From positions 166,028,813 through 166,092,812 of the forward strand of contig JAUPFV010000002.1 in NCBI GenBank assembly GCA_036936605.1: 64,000 nt of DNA, given 5' to 3'. This document shows positions 1 through 12,430 of this stretch, in pieces. The stretch's first letter is position 1. Each line of letters opens with the position of its first letter. The translations under genes were made by a program, and so were the position numbers. Below the pieces are notes generated by a model that was not told the origin of the DNA, searched no databases, and was given only the letters and a program-made list of their open reading frames with translations. This stretch comes from Limnanthes douglasii subsp. nivea. Lineage: Eukaryota; Streptophyta; Magnoliopsida; Brassicales; Limnanthaceae.

Positions 1-499
1 ATTTACAGGAATCTGGTAACTACCCTCGAAGGCCAGCCACCATCTCTCCAGATTCCTACTAGTCCTCATCAGAAAAGCAAGGCATCCCAAGGACCCAGAA
101 TCAATATTCCTGCCCTGGACGTCTCCAAGGTCTGTTTTGCCTATGCCTCACCGTCTTCGAGTCGTTCAGTGCCTTTAACTGATGTATCTTCTCAGGGAGC
201 CGCTACTGGGGAAGCGAGGTGGCTAATCGATTCTCCTCCAGCTAGCCTAAACAACCGATTCCACCCCTTCCTGGTCTTTCCCCCTCTTCGCGACTCAGAA
301 AACCCTAGTTCTAAGCAGATCGATTCAATCTTCTGCTAAATCGGGTCAATCGATTCCCCTCCTGGGCCAAGGAAATCGGGAGCAAATATTGGGCCAATTG
401 TTTGTTAGTAACCCTGGTCCACTGATGGCAATGGGTCAGCAGCAAAATATTATTAAGTTGGGCCAGTCGTCCAATGTTATGGGCCAGTAGTCTAATGTT

Positions 500-1717
500 A
501 TGGGCCAGCGGGATGAATTGAATTTTATGGACCAAAGGTCAGGATTTTTGGGCCGGGCTTCGAAGTTTATCGGGAAGACTGAAATCATTTCTCATGTTGG
601 GCCTTTGGAAAATAAGGGAAAAGGATTGCTTGGAGCCGGTTCTACCTATAAACCTTATTCCATTATTCGGAACTTTGGTGCTGGAAAGGGCCCAAAAAGA
701 AGGAAAATCCTTAACATATTGGCCCAAATTCACAAAACTCCTTCAAAAAGCTCAAACCCTCCATCCATGAATTCTAACTCCCTAAGTTTGAAATCTAAAC
801 CAAATACTCTCTCTACCCCATCCTATGCTAGCACTGTAGCGGGTCACGTAGACAATCGTTCTCCATTGGTTATTGGGCTTAACCATATGGACCATGATGG
901 AGTGGATTTTCATATTGAATGAGTCGGCTATGGGTTCACCAGATTTGTGGAAGGCTTGTTTATCGGGGTATTTCCTCACTCAACCCCAAAATTTCACTCT
1001 CCTCAAAGCCAATGTAGAGTCTCTTTGGAGGAAATTTGGTCTTAAGGATTTTAAGCCTCTCTCCGAAGGGTATTATCTTTTTAAATTTGAGTCGGAAGAA
1101 ATGGCTTAAAAGGTGTTGGATCATGCCTCGTGGCACTTTGGTGGGAATTTGATCATTTTAAAAAATTGGGCCCCTCTTACCACTCTTATTAAAGATCTCC
1201 TCAAGGATATCCCTATCTGGGTCAAAGTTTTTAACTTACCTTTAGAACTATGGACGACAGAGGGATTTAGTAAAATCGGATCGGTTTTGGGAACTCCTTT
1301 ATATGTGGACTATCAAACGAAAAGAATGGAAAAACTCTATTTTGCCCGTATCTGCATTATGATCTCTGCGGGAGCCGAAATCCGCTCATCTCTTTCTTTC
1401 AAGATAAGTGGCAAGCTCATCACAGTGAATTTTGAATATCAAGGGCTTCCCCCTTAGTGTGCGAATTGTGTTGGTTTTTGTCATTCATTGCGCCTTTGCA
1501 AAAAAGTAGTGCCCATACTATCATCCACTTCAGATGATTCTGATCCTTCTGAGATTGAGCCGAACCGTTCTAGCGGGAAGCAGTTGGATACACTTGAGGA
1601 AGCAAATGAGCTGGAAAGTGGGGAGGAGGTCGATTCGCCTCCTAAAAGACATCGCCTAGTAGAGACTAAGGCCAAGGGTATTGTGGAGTTGTCCTCCGAC
1701 AAGACCATCGTCTAGAG
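500..1717 (+). pseudogene. LINE ORF1: DUF4283-type gag-like protein with CCHC knuckle
   Basis: ORF1 of plant LINEs makes an RNA-binding protein that packages the element's RNA. Three open stretches in different frames (500-922, 873-1109, 1113-1717) together give a basic, Ser/Pro-rich N-terminus, then the DUF4283-like core (LPLELWTTEGFSKIGS, VNFEYQGLPP), then a zinc knuckle that reads CANCVGFCHSLRLC. A TAG stop replaces the codon just before the first Cys (1456-1458), and the usual Gly before the His is Cys. The C-terminal tail is acidic, then basic. Another stop lies at 1107-1109 and a frameshift near 900. The true start is unclear and may lie upstream of 500. Confidence 0.75.
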
Positions 1718-1737
1718 CACTGTAAGAATCCTGATTT

Positions 1738-2620
1738 ATGAATATTGCTTCTTGGAATGTTAGGGGATTAAACGATCCTGTTAGACAAAAAGATGTTGCC
1801 GAGTTTATAATTAGTAACAGTATATCCTTATTAATTTTACTCGAAACTAAAGTACAATTGCATAAAGTTGATGCTATAATTAGAAATATGGTCCTTTTTT
1901 GGCATGTCCTAACTAACCATGCAACTCACCACCTAGGTAGAATTTGGATTATTTGGAACCCTAGTGTCATTACCATATCTAGAGAATCCCAATCCTTGTA
2001 GTATATACACTTTATAGCTAAATGCCATAACTTTAATGCTACCTTTAGATTTACCGCTATTTATGCTTTTAATGACGTTGTAGATAGAACTCCCCTATAG
2101 AGAGACCTATTTACCATATCCCTGGTAAATAATCGTATTCCTTGGGTCTTGCTCGGGGATTTTAACGCCATTCGACACCCAAATGAGCGTTTGGGATCCT
2201 CCGATAATTGGACTGCTGCTATTGATGATTTTAATAGCTGCTGCTTCAATTGTGAGCTTAGTGATCTCCGATCCACTGGATTTCACTTCACCTAGATTAA
2301 TAAACAGCCTAATAATCCGATTTTATCAAAGATTGATAGAGTCCTTCCTTGTCAATCCTGTCTGGGACGATATTTTCCCAATGTCTTATGCGCACTATGG
2401 ATTTCTCCGCTCTTCTGGCCATACAACTGTCATGCTTAACCATAGATTTCCACGCCCTAAGCGTAAAAAGCCAGTCAAATTTTTCAATATGTGGCAATCT
2501 CATCCGCTATTCAAAGAGATTGTTAAGTCCAGTTAGAATAGCCCCATTGCTTCTTCGGGGATGAATCTGGTCACTGATAAACTGCTTCATCTGCAGTCCG
2601 AGCTTGTAGGTCTTAATTTT
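1738..2620 (+). pseudogene. LINE ORF2, endonuclease domain
   Basis: This is the exonuclease/endonuclease/phosphatase-type domain that nicks the target DNA to start target-primed reverse transcription. It starts at the ATG at 1738 with the classic NIASWNVRGLNDPVR, followed by the catalytic Glu region (LLILLETKV) and the LGDFNAI motif near 2150. The region expected to hold the terminal SDH motif is degraded (near 2400-2430). Stops at about 1999, 2098 and 2297 and a shift after 2400 break it. It is separated from ORF1 by only about 20 bases. Confidence 0.85.
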
Positions 2621-2630
2621 AAAGAGTTTA

Positions 2631-4200
2631 GTGACATTGGTTCCAGAGTCATTAATGCTCAAAAGAGGCTCTTTCAAGCTCAATCCAACCTTGCTTGTGA
2701 TCCTCTCAATTCTTCTTTGGTCTTGTGAAGCATCTGCTTCCTATATCTTTCTTAGCAGAGCCGAGGAATCCTTTCTTAAACAAAAATCTAGAGAGAATTG
2801 GATCAAGCTCGGAGAAAATACAAAATTCTTCCACAAAAGCATTGCCCGTCTTTTTCGAAATAAGATCATTTCTATCTCTAATAAGAATGGAGTAAATGTC
2901 TCTACTCCTGCTAGTGTCTCCAAAGTCTTTGTGAAATTCTTTGAGAACTCTCTTGGGACCAGGCATTCTGATGGATATCCTGGCCTTGAAACTATATATT
3001 ATCTTCTCACCTCTAAAGTTACCAATACGGATAAGGATTCTATAACTCGTGAGATTACTCGTGAGGAAATAAAATCGGTTCTGTTCAGTATTGACAGTAA
3101 CAAAGCTTCGGGTCCTTATGGTTTCAACTTTTGTTTCTTCAAATCAAATTGGAGCATTGTTGAACATGACATCTGTAACGGTGTCCTTGAATTCTTTCAC
3201 TTTAATTCTTTAGCGGCCTCTTGGAGCTCCACCTCTATTGTTCTCATCCCTAAAAAAGATTCTCCTTCAGATCCTACCGATTTTCATCCTATCGCGCTCT
3301 GTAATGTCAGCTATAAGATCATTTCCAAGATCTTAGCTAATCGTATTAAGGAATCTTTTCCTTACCTCATTGATTATTCTCAATCAGCTTTCGTAAAGGG
3401 AAGGCATATTTCTGATAATATCCTATTATATCAAGAACTCTTGAAGGGATACCACTCCAATGGTAGGGATAAAAAGGTTTCTCTCAAAATTGACTTAATG
3501 AAAGCCTTTGACGATGTCAGATGGCATCAGATCCTAGATATTCTAGTAGCCATGCAATTCCCTATTAAAATGATCACCTAGATCATCAATTGTATTTATT
3601 CTCCTACTTATTCCATAAATATTAATGGAGATCCTCATGGAAATTAGGACGAAAAGGGCTCTGGCAAGGAGATCCGCTTTCCTCCTTCCTCTTTGTCCTT
3701 GTTATGCAGGTTCTTTCCAGCATTCTAAAGGAGAAAAGTACATATAGGAACTTTCGTTTTCATTGAAAATGTCAAAAGCTTAGAATCATTAATCTTTGCT
3801 TTGCTGACGATCTTATGATTTTGTGCCATGGTGATGTGAACTCCCTTCAATTCATCAAAGAAGCCCTTGACGATTTTTATACTCTCTCAGGACTAAAAGT
3901 CAATTCCTCCAAGAGTCACATCTTCTTTTCCGGTATTGCTGAGTCTCTTCGTCTGGAACTCAAAAATATCTTGAAATACCCAGAAGGATCCCTTCCTGTC
4001 AAATACTTGGGGGTTCCCCTACTTACTAGTCGTCTCACTCATTCTGATTGTCGTCCTCTTCTCCATAAAATTACTTCACTAAGCATCTTTCTTATGCTGG
4101 TAGGCTTTAAGCTCATTAAGTCTGTTCTTTTCGCTGGCAGGTTTACTAGTCATCCATTTTTATCCTTCCCTCGAGGATTATAAAAGAATTGACTTAGTAC
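2631..4200 (+). pseudogene. LINE ORF2, reverse transcriptase domain
   Basis: This is the non-LTR reverse transcriptase that copies element RNA at the nicked target. The open stretch 2631-3581 covers the pre-RT segment ([15 protein letters not shown]), the palm entry motif ([19 protein letters not shown]), [17 protein letters not shown], and the first catalytic Asp in [13 protein letters not shown]. The catalytic FADD box is intact in another frame near 3797 (CFADDLMILCHGD) and is followed by the 3815-4183 stretch ending in KSVLFAGRF. A stop at 3579-3581 and frameshifts between 3640 and 3790 disable it. Confidence 0.9.
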
Positions 4201-5262
4201 CTTCGCCACTTTCTTTGGTCTGACTCTGTTATGAAAATTCATGGTGCAAAAGTTGCTTGAACACGGTAACTTTGCCTACTGTGGAGGGCGGCCTTGGGAT
4301 TCTAGACCTCAAAATCTGGAATCAGGCGGCTGTCTTGAAACACCTTTGGTCGATCGTAAGTAACAACACTCATTCCATTTGGAGTGACTGGATAAAGATT
4401 GAAAAAAATTAAAAAAAAAAATTGGAACCTCCCAATGGGATCTTCTCCCTCCTGGATCTGGAGGAAAATTCTTCGGCTTCGCCCCTTGGCTTGTAATTTA
4501 TGCAGGATAGCAATTGGAAATGGCGCGAGTACCTCCTTCTGGTACGATGCTTGGCTCATCCCTTCTTCGCTTGCTTCCCACTATGGCGAAAGTATCTTCA
4601 AGGACTCCAGACTGGGGAAAAATCTAAAGGTCTCGGACATAATCCTCAATAGAAGCTGGAGTTGGCCGTCCAATATTAGAACTGCGAACTCCCGAAGTCG
4701 TGTCAGTCTGTTGGAGATCCAAAACCTCATTTGCTCTCTCCTTTCCCCCAACATATCCTCTAATAATATACCCTTCTGGAATGCGAAAGAAGGATGCACT
4801 TCATTCACCATCAAGGACACATATCATGCCATTCGATTACCCCACCCCAAAGTAGGGTGGGCAGGGTTGGTTTGGAACAAATCTAATATTCCACGTCATT
4901 CTTTCATTCTTTGGCTCGCTATTACGGGCAAGCTTGTCACTAAAGACAACCTCCTCAGTTGGGATTACAATATCCCAACTCATTGTATGCTTTGCAGCTC
5001 TGATAATGAGACTATTCCTCATCTCATCTATGATTGTAGTTTCACTCAGAGTATTTGGTCAAACGCTAGTTCTAAATTAGGTTTTCCCATTATCGCTTCT
5101 TGTTGGCAGTCTTGGGTTTCTGAAGCGTCAAATTTGTCTCAATCTCGAAACCATTCAATTTGGCAGTCTTGCTTCGCCGCGGTAATTTACCACGTCTGGA
5201 ATGAGAGGAACCAAAGAACTTTTGGGTCCCCTCCGGCCATTGCCTCTATGGTTTCTCACTGA
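4200..5262 (+). pseudogene. LINE ORF2, C-terminal zf-RVT region
   Basis: This is the C-terminal part of plant LINE ORF2. The open stretch 4399-5262 begins in the post-RT segment (GNGASTSFWYDAWL) and includes the zf-RVT signature: FTIKDTYHAIR, then WNKSNIPRHSFILWLAI, then CMLCSSDNETIPHLIYDCSF, with the Cys and His residues in the expected places. The frame closes at 5262. This LINE shows no recognisable RNase H domain after zf-RVT, unlike some relatives. Confidence 0.85.
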
Positions 5263-5636
5263 TTTTTTTCAAATCTTCGGTTTCGATTCCAGGGCACCAA
5301 GACTGGTTGGCCTTTCTAATATTATTAATTATTATACTATTTTTGCAGGGATCCTTTGCTGAGTACAGTTCGTGACCTGACACTTCATTGATAGATGGAA
5401 CAACTGTGGATGCTATTGCCGATGTCTAGCGGTCTGAGTTACTCACTAGTCTACTCGTCATGGACGATTCCTACCTTTCTACTATGTTTCGATCGTTATT
5501 TTATGTTATTTCATATTGTATCACAAAAGACTCCCTTTAGTCATTTGTAGATGTATTTCGAGGGGATGCCCCAAATCCTTGTATGAACCTTATTTCAATT
5601 ATTTAATGCTTTTAAACACCAAAAAAAGAAATAAAA
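5263..5636 (+). other. LINE 3' UTR and A-rich tail
   Basis: Non-coding sequence follows the last ORF2 stop and ends in an A-rich run (accaaaaaaagaaataaa, about 5618-5634), as expected for the 3' end of a LINE. Beyond it the base composition falls abruptly to AT-rich intergenic sequence. Confidence 0.65.
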
Positions 5637-8340
5637 TCAAATTTGTTACGTAAAATATATTTATTAAAAAAATATGGAAATCAAATCATTTTTTATATAA
5701 AAAATACATGGAAATAAAATCAAATTTGTATTAAACATAATTTATAGTATAAATAAATTATTTTATTAAAAATAATAATATGTGTAATCATATTAAAAAT
5801 AAAATTAATTATTTTATAAATAAAAATCATAATATATTACTAATTAAAAAATATTTTAATAAATATAAAATAATAAAATGAGAATTTTTATTTAGAATAT
5901 ACTTTAAAAAATATTTTAAAAGATACGATGAAGTAAATACAATTTTGATAACTAAAACAATAAGTAAATGTACTCACTAATATGTAAATTTTCTATATAT
6001 CTAACTTTGAATATTGGTTATCAATATTATTTATTTATTTAATACAGTGTTCTTCATTTTCTCTATATGATTTAATTTATTTAATTAAAACCGCATCATT
6101 TTATAATTTATTTTATTAAAATTTTCATCTTCTTTCTTTTCTCCATCTAGTTTAATTTATTTAACTAAGTCTTCATCTTTTTTAATTTATCTAATTACAA
6201 TATCATCTTCTTTCATGTTCTTTAAATTATCGCTATTTTTTAATTTATTTAATTAAAAATTATGATCCATTAACTTTTAAATAAAATCAGTAATATAGAC
6301 AGTAAAATAAGACAAAGCTAAAAAAATCAATTTTGAGAGAGAAAGATTAAACCAAATAAAATCGAAACAAATTATTGAAAAAAAAATTGAATAAAAAAAT
6401 TAAAATACGTAAAATCTTCCAATTAATAAATATTTTTAATTAAAATTTGCCTTTCTATTCTCCAAGATTTTAATTTAGAATTTTCCTAAAAAAATAACAA
6501 TGATTTCATATTTTAAATTAAAATTTTCATTAAAATAATCACTATTGCAGATTTTAAATTAAAATTTTCATTAAAATAATCACTATTGCAGATTTTAAAT
6601 TAAAATTTTCCTTAAAAATACATAATATCACAAAATTAACTATATAAATTAACATATATTTTATGGTAAGCGGGGTCAGCGCTCTTCCAAACGCGTCTGC
6701 CACTGTAAGGATTATCTAGTTTATCCATAGTTAGTCACATTTATACACGCTTCTGCTAAGTGTTTTGATGGTGATCGATGAGAGAGCTTATTGTCATAGA
6801 AATAGAGCAATTGGAAAAGATGAAAAAGGGAGCCTTAAACCAAAAAGTCAATCTTTAATGCAAGATGTTTCAATCAAAGTGAAACAAGTAAAAATTAAAG
6901 ATATAGATTTTACTTCAAAAATGAGTTTAAAAGAGATGATTTGACATTAGGGATTCTGAAAATTTTAGTTTTTCTTTGCTTACCTTCGAATAGGAATTAA
7001 ATAGAAGTGATTCAAAATTAGAAATTCTCAACAAAAAATGAGGGTTTTTCTTTGTGTGCATTGAATGTTGATAAATTAAAGATTTCGTATAGATGTAGTC
7101 CCTCAGTATCTATTTTTTTAGTTATGTTCTTGTTTCTTTTTGTTTATATTTGCATTAAAAAAATACTATTCAACAGAAATATAAATGACTATCATACACG
7201 TCAAATATCTAAAATGATAGATCGAAGGTTTTACTATAAAATTATACTACCTTACCCCACGATTAATGAAAAATTTATATCAATTTTCAATATTTAATAT
7301 TTAATATATTTTTTAGTTCAAAATTAGTCTCAACTTTTCAATATTTAATTTTTAATTTAATGTTTTGGTTAAACCTCAAATAAACTCATAATATACTTCC
7401 ATCGCTTTTATCAACAAGTGTACTTCAATTATTGGCAAACCATATCCTTGCGTTAATATTCTCAAAAATATTTATTTATTTTTAAATTGTAATTAATATA
7501 ATCAATAATCAAATAATTTTAAAATGATATTATCAACTAAATTTTAATTCAATTTTAAAATTAATAAAATTAGCTACGAATTTAAAATTTAATTTGTAAT
7601 ATAATTATTTTCCATTTACATATTTATCAATATTATAAATAATGTGATTATAGGTATTTTAAGTTTTTCATTCTGTTATAAATATTATGTCCTATATATT
7701 TATCCACAAAAGTTTGGATATCTTCAATTTGACATCTACTTAACCTTACTTTTGAAACATTACTAATACGTGTAAGAGCTTTTTTTTATTTTATATTGTT
7801 GTTGTGTATTCAAAATCAAATATGAAATTTTTTCCATTCTTCTCTTTTTCTCAAATTGAAAAAACAAACATACCCAAAATTATCATTCATTTTGGTTTGG
7901 TTATGGATTAAGATAATATAATAAATTCTCTCTCTTTCGCTTGATTTCATTTCATTTATATTTGTTTTTTATTATATTCGATCTAGGTTTAATTTTTTTA
8001 ATCCATTTTGTTGTTGTTAGTTTCTAATTTAGGGTTTATTTAATATATTGAATGACTAATCAAGATTGGAAGAAACATTTAAAAAGTTAATGAGTAGAGG
8101 AAGAAACATATATTATTTTACATATTTTCTTTCACATGTATAAAAATCTAATTATTTTTCAAAACTTAGATTTTAATTTAATCTCAAAATCTGAAAGATA
8201 AAAATAAATACTACATATAACAAAATCAATATATATGTACTAGACACGTCTTATAAAGAGTGAAAGAAATCCATTTTCACAAAAGAAATTCAACAAATAG
8301 TCTGAATTTGAGAAATAAAGTTAGACTTATAAGAAATAAA
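5637..8340. other. AT-rich intergenic sequence, no gene recognised
   Basis: Long A/T runs with no supported coding frame. The 81-codon open stretch at 7052-7297 is Lys/Ile/Phe-rich and looks like chance in AT-rich DNA. A short island of more balanced composition at 6665-6775 stands out but matches nothing I know. The tandem repeat at 6510-6614 is listed separately. Confidence 0.6.
6510..6614. repeat. 41-bp tandem repeat, about 2.5 copies
   Basis: The unit beginning attttaaattaaaattttc and ending cactattgcag starts at 6510, 6551 and 6592, a period of 41 bases. The first two copies differ mainly at their ends, and the third is partial. Confidence 0.85.
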
Positions 8341-9885
8341 TTTAGACACATTTATACTCACATGGTGAAAAAATATTCAAGAGAGTTATTCTAGGAGTTA
8401 AAATGAGACAAAATTAATTTTTATTTTTAACTCATTATCTTTGTACATCTTCACTTGTGCGCTTTTTTCTCTTCCCAACTTCTCCAGTTTTACCACTTCA
8501 GACAAAAATAAAGTTCTTGGAAGCACTAGGTTTCAGGTATGGATTTCTAACATTAGCAATTATTTCATATCATAACTTTCTTAGTCCCAGCTCAATGTAT
8601 TTTCTCTAATGTTTTTATGAGCCTTATAAGGATGTTTAGCTAATGAATTGTTTTTTTTAATTATTTTCAATGATTTATTTTGAAAGTTATTTTGTTTAGT
8701 ATTTTAAAACATAGGAAAATGAAAATTAACTTTTCGTATGTAACTTAACTTTAGTTTGAAAACATAGAATTGTATGCATTGGTATTGTAGTGCATTTGAA
8801 CTGAGTTGTTGTAAGAAAGGTTATGATACAAAATATGTCAAGCACCTTTTAATCTACTGACCAAATTTATCAATTTCATGTCTTTAACTATTCGAGATTC
8901 TTGAAAATAAGGAAGTTCAATATTGAAAAAGTAAAGCATATGTGGCCAAAAATGATTCAGTGGAGAAAGTAATTTGATATTGTGATGTAGACAGTTCGGT
9001 GAATTGACAGTTTCGAGCTCCAGTGTCAGATTTTGACCCACAGCACCTTGTTTCAAAGGAAACGACGTCACGAAAATACTTAGGCTATTTTTGGGCATTC
9101 GGGCTCATCTATCCTCTTGTTTTGCAATTTTAATACTTAGGCTATTTTTGTAATTTTCATATTTTAAGTTTTAGGGTTTCGCTTGAACCCTTATATAAAC
9201 CTATCTTCTATACACTGTTCGGAGAGTTGTTCTGATTAATAAAATTAGGGTTTTTATTCCCTTATGGCTTCTCTTGCGTTTCACTCTGAATCATATTGAT
9301 ACCACTATGAAGGCAAACGTTTATAAGTAGATTGATTACCTAGACATATTTTACCATTTTAACGATCTATCTTTTCATTTATTTTTATTTTGCATCCTAA
9401 CAAGATTTTGCATTTGATGAAGATAATAAGGTTTTAAACTATTATTCTTACGACTATCATGGTGTGGATAGGGAGAGAAGACCAATTTACATAAAAAGAC
9501 CCGAGAAAGTTTTATCCTCGCTAGGGAGAGAAGACCATGTCCAAGAGTTTGAGAAATCCTTTACTTTCAAGTTTCCCGCTTGCACTGTTGCTGTAGGCAC
9601 ATTGATTCAAGCACAATAATTTTAGATGTCTAAGGAGTGATATTTTTATTTACATTACTTGATTCTATATTTTTTTCTTAATTTCTGTATGCGTAACATT
9701 TAGTTACAAATAAAAAATGACATTTTTTAATTTGGTGTTTGTTTTCTCTTTCTAAGAATTTAGGGTGACAAGTAAAACCTGATATATTTTTGTTTCGCTG
9801 TTTGTTTTCTTTTTAATATAAATTAGGGGTTTGATAAAATTTACTAAGTTTGCAAGTAATAAATTATTACTAAACTTAGACCAGA
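8340..9885 (+). pseudogene. SEC14-like (CRAL-TRIO) phosphatidylinositol-transfer protein pseudogene, copy A
   Basis: Plant SEC14-like proteins exchange phosphatidylinositol and phosphatidylcholine between membranes. At 8895-8982 the frame reads RFLKIRKFNIEKVKHMW, the CRAL-TRIO N-terminal segment. At 9405-9635 it reads NKVLNYYSYDYHGVD, RPIYIKRPEKV and VQEFEKSFTFKFPACT, the start of the lipid-binding domain. A short remnant of the next exon lies at 9826-9885. A stop interrupts the first exon, and a solo LTR (8983-9293) splits it. The segment that should read like LMQVTTMDRY is replaced by a short unrelated stretch, a lesion shared with copy B. The sequence from 8340 to 8890 matches the region 5' of copy B and is probably promoter or intron. 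The copy ends where the Helitron helicase begins. Confidence 0.75.
8983..9293. mobile_element. Solo LTR, 311 bp, with 5-bp target-site duplication
   Basis: The segment begins TGATGTAG and ends CTGAATCA, so it has TG...CA ends and a 4-base inverted terminal repeat (TGAT/ATCA). It is bounded by identical 5-bp direct repeats TATTG at 8978-8982 and 9294-9298. Copy B of the SEC14 pseudogene is continuous at the same place, so this is an insertion relative to copy B. Inside are a TATA-like box (ttatataaac, 9191-9200), an AATAAAA signal near 9238, and a repeated 19-base phrase (aatacttaggctatttttg). No internal domain is present. Confidence 0.85.
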
Positions 9886-11016
9886 AGGAAGAATTGTTGT
9901 TGCGGTTGCTTCATAAGGAATTGCTTTCCTACTTCTTCCCTTTAAGTATAGAAGATAGTTCTATATATGAAATAAAAAAAAATCAACACATCTTTCCAAG
10001 TTAATTATATAAGCATCATTGATTATGGGCTGCTGTACTTATGAATCATAAAAATGGCTTTGAGGCTCCTAATAAAGCATTATGTGGTATTATACCGAAA
10101 ATATATAAAAAAGAAAATAATAATTTATTTGGAGAGAAGACTAATTTATTAGAAGGTGATTTTAAATAAATTTTACGAGTTATACGAGGAGGAACAAAAG
10201 AAGAGATTGTCAATACCTTTTGAAGCAGTTATTTTTTATGGAAATACTTTAAAGTATTATTTATTTTTAAAATAAAATATGAGATTGGTTAAAAACGGTT
10301 TAAACGATATAGAAAAACAAAAACTAAATAATTTAACTATACCAAACAATGAAGAATATTTATGGATTAAGATTCCACCCGATCTGATTATTGGATCATC
10401 TAATAATCCTATTCACTTTATTTTTCGTGTGCCATATACTGATTTTCTAAATCATTTTGATGATTAATTTTATTTAAGAGAAAGAACAATAATTTCTCTA
10501 AAAAAATGCAACATTAAAGATGAATAAGTTATATTAAATTTAGCCTACGGTAAAAGTCTTACTTATTTAAGCTCAGATTCTATATGCAAAACGTGTGAGA
10601 AGTCCGAAAGTTTTGAGTTTTTGTATCTAGTTGAATTTCTTTTTAGTTTAGAATTTAATGATATCATAAAACATGAGTTAACACTAAAGACTAGTGTGCC
10701 TATAATGTTGTTGAAATATGCATCCATCTTGAAAGTATGCAATGTACAAGATCAGTGAACAAAAATGACCATTTATATTTAAACGAAGAAAATTTAATAG
10801 TAGACTATACTATGCAATGATTGTGAATAAAAGTCAAACTTAATCTGTAAATAAAGTTGGTCTTTATCTTCTTCAACTAGTATTCACTCATGGCCAATTA
10901 TATCTCGCGTTATATAGGGTAACCTCTAGAAAAAGACTTAAAATTTTTATGAACAATGATAAAGACATTCCAAATTCGTCTTATACCAAGAAGTTCGTGA
11001 CAATTTATAAAAACTT
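9885..11016 (+). pseudogene. Helitron PIF1-like helicase, decayed C-terminal part
   Basis: Helitron elements encode a Rep-helicase protein for rolling-circle transposition. Conceptual reading, with several frameshifts, gives helicase landmarks in order: RIVVAVAS, then GIAFLLL near 9890; NHKNGFEAPNKAL; LLEGDF then ILRVIRGGTKEEIV near 10148-10215; IKIPPDLIIGSSNNP (10366-10410); YLRERTIIS near 10468; then the GVPIMLL-type region near 10690; and finally VNKVGLYL, FTHGQLY and RVTSRKRLKI near 10850-10945. The DEAP box is degraded. No Rep domain is seen, so this is only the helicase tail. The Helitron 3' terminus (hairpin plus CTRR) was not located. Confidence 0.75.
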
Positions 11017-11350
11017 CATATAAAAAAATTGTTGAATTAGACATATGTTTCTAAACTTGACATAATATTTACAAGTATACATGAAAATTGATATAATAAA
11101 TTAGAATTTGGTAATTTTATATTACTACCTACGACTCAAGAGTGCTCTTATTTGTAGTAGTGGGTAATTGGTCCTTTTTAAGCCAATTATCAATGTCATT
11201 GAGTCCCAACACGAGTACGACACAAATATGATTATAATTAAAATTAATTTATTTTATATTTATAATATTATAAATATAAATGAACGATTATTTTTTTATA
11301 ATTACCAAAGTTTATTGGTTTTAAAAGTAAATTTACTTATTATCCTTTTT
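11017..11350. other. AT-rich sequence between Helitron remnant and SINE
   Basis: No coding signal. The 80-codon open stretch at 11168-11410 is low-complexity and runs into the SINE, so it is not credible as a gene. The Helitron 3' end would be expected in this interval. Confidence 0.4.
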
Positions 11351-11355
11351 TTCGG

Positions 11356-11515
11356 AGGGAAACCGCAGCCGCTACTCAACGAGTGCGCACATGGTAAACC
11401 CTTAGTCTGATGCAATAGCCTACAAGCCAACGCTATAAAGTAAACCACACAAGGTGACAAGCTCAGCTAAGAAAGCGTATGTAGAGGGACTCAAACTCAT
11501 GACCATTGGTCAAAT
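11356..11515 (-). mobile_element. tRNA-derived SINE (Au-type), head-truncated
   Basis: On the minus strand this matches the SINEs at 17961-18141 and 56861-57047. It has the B-box region (plus strand gagggactcaaactcatgac), a middle with plus-strand cacaaggtgacaagctcagc, and the 3' part (plus strand gcagccgctactcaac and gcgcacatggtaaacc). The A-box head present in the other two copies is missing. The 3' motif resembles the plant Au SINE family as I remember it. Confidence 0.7.
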
Positions 11516-12430
11516 GACTATTTGAAATTAAAAATAATGTCATTAATTCACATTTTTATAATATAAAATATAAATTTCAAAATTTTTAAATGATAAAAAT
11601 TTATTATTTGATTTTTTAAAATTAACAATAATTAATAAATATGTTTTGTTTTATATGTAAATATAAAAACGGTTTGAAATTAAAATTAATATTTTTTTTA
11701 TTTATACCTTAAAAAATTTATTAAAACACCCGTATCTAGATTTTAGAAATAGTAAAAGTTCTAAAATTAATAAAAAAATATGAATTTCAAGAAAATATTT
11801 TCAAAATAATAAGTTTTTAAAATTAATAGTTTATTTTAAAAAATTATCATCAATATTAAGGAAAAAAATACCTTTTAAAAATTCGAATATTTTATACCTA
11901 TATTTATTCATTTGTCTTCCAGTTTTCTTAATTGAGTTTGAGTTGTATTATGTTTTAATTAACATCAATTATGCTTTAGAAGATTATTGTCACATTTTTT
12001 TAAAATTTTAGAATTGATTTTATTCTTTTGTGTCATAAAAAATATATTTTATCGTCATTTCTCTTTTCTTAACAATCTTCTCATAAACCACTTTAACAGT
12101 GAAGGTGACAAGACAAAAAAGATAAACATCATTTATTTTGGAAAAAATTATAATAAGGAAATGGCAAATTTCAAGGTTGTACAAGTAAAAAGGTTTATTT
12201 TTCTTTTTTACCTATATGTTTAGTTTATATTTTGGATTTTCTATTTTATTTAGTTAAATCATAATCATTCGATTTGTGAATTGGTGCGGTACCTAAATTT
12301 TTGGATAATTTCTTATCATGTATGTATTGTAAAAAAAGTGAAGAACTCAAGAAAAACATATTAAATTATCAGTTGAAATTTAGTTTTATAAAGATATGTA
12401 ACTCACAGTTTGATTTGAATTTAAGAATTT
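11516..12430. other. AT-rich intergenic sequence, nothing recognised
   Basis: High A/T content with many homopolymer runs. The 78-codon frame at 11987-12223 has no family signature and a low-complexity composition. Confidence 0.5.

Larger units (their letters stand above)
1..5636 (+). mobile_element. LINE (L1-type non-LTR retrotransposon), decayed, 5' end outside window
   Basis: The domains run in the order expected for plant L1-type LINEs: a gag-like ORF1 with a DUF4283-type region, then an ORF2 with an apurinic-like endonuclease, reverse transcriptase and a C-terminal zf-RVT region. No LTRs flank it. The 3' end is an A-rich tail near 5616-5636. Every domain is recognisable, but in-frame stops and shifts break both ORFs, so the copy is dead. 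The 5' end runs off the window, so no target-site duplication can be tested. Confidence 0.9.

Noticed and set aside
7052..7297. 81-codon plus-strand open frame
   Set aside because: Low-complexity Ile/Lys/Phe composition in AT-rich DNA with no family signature or context.
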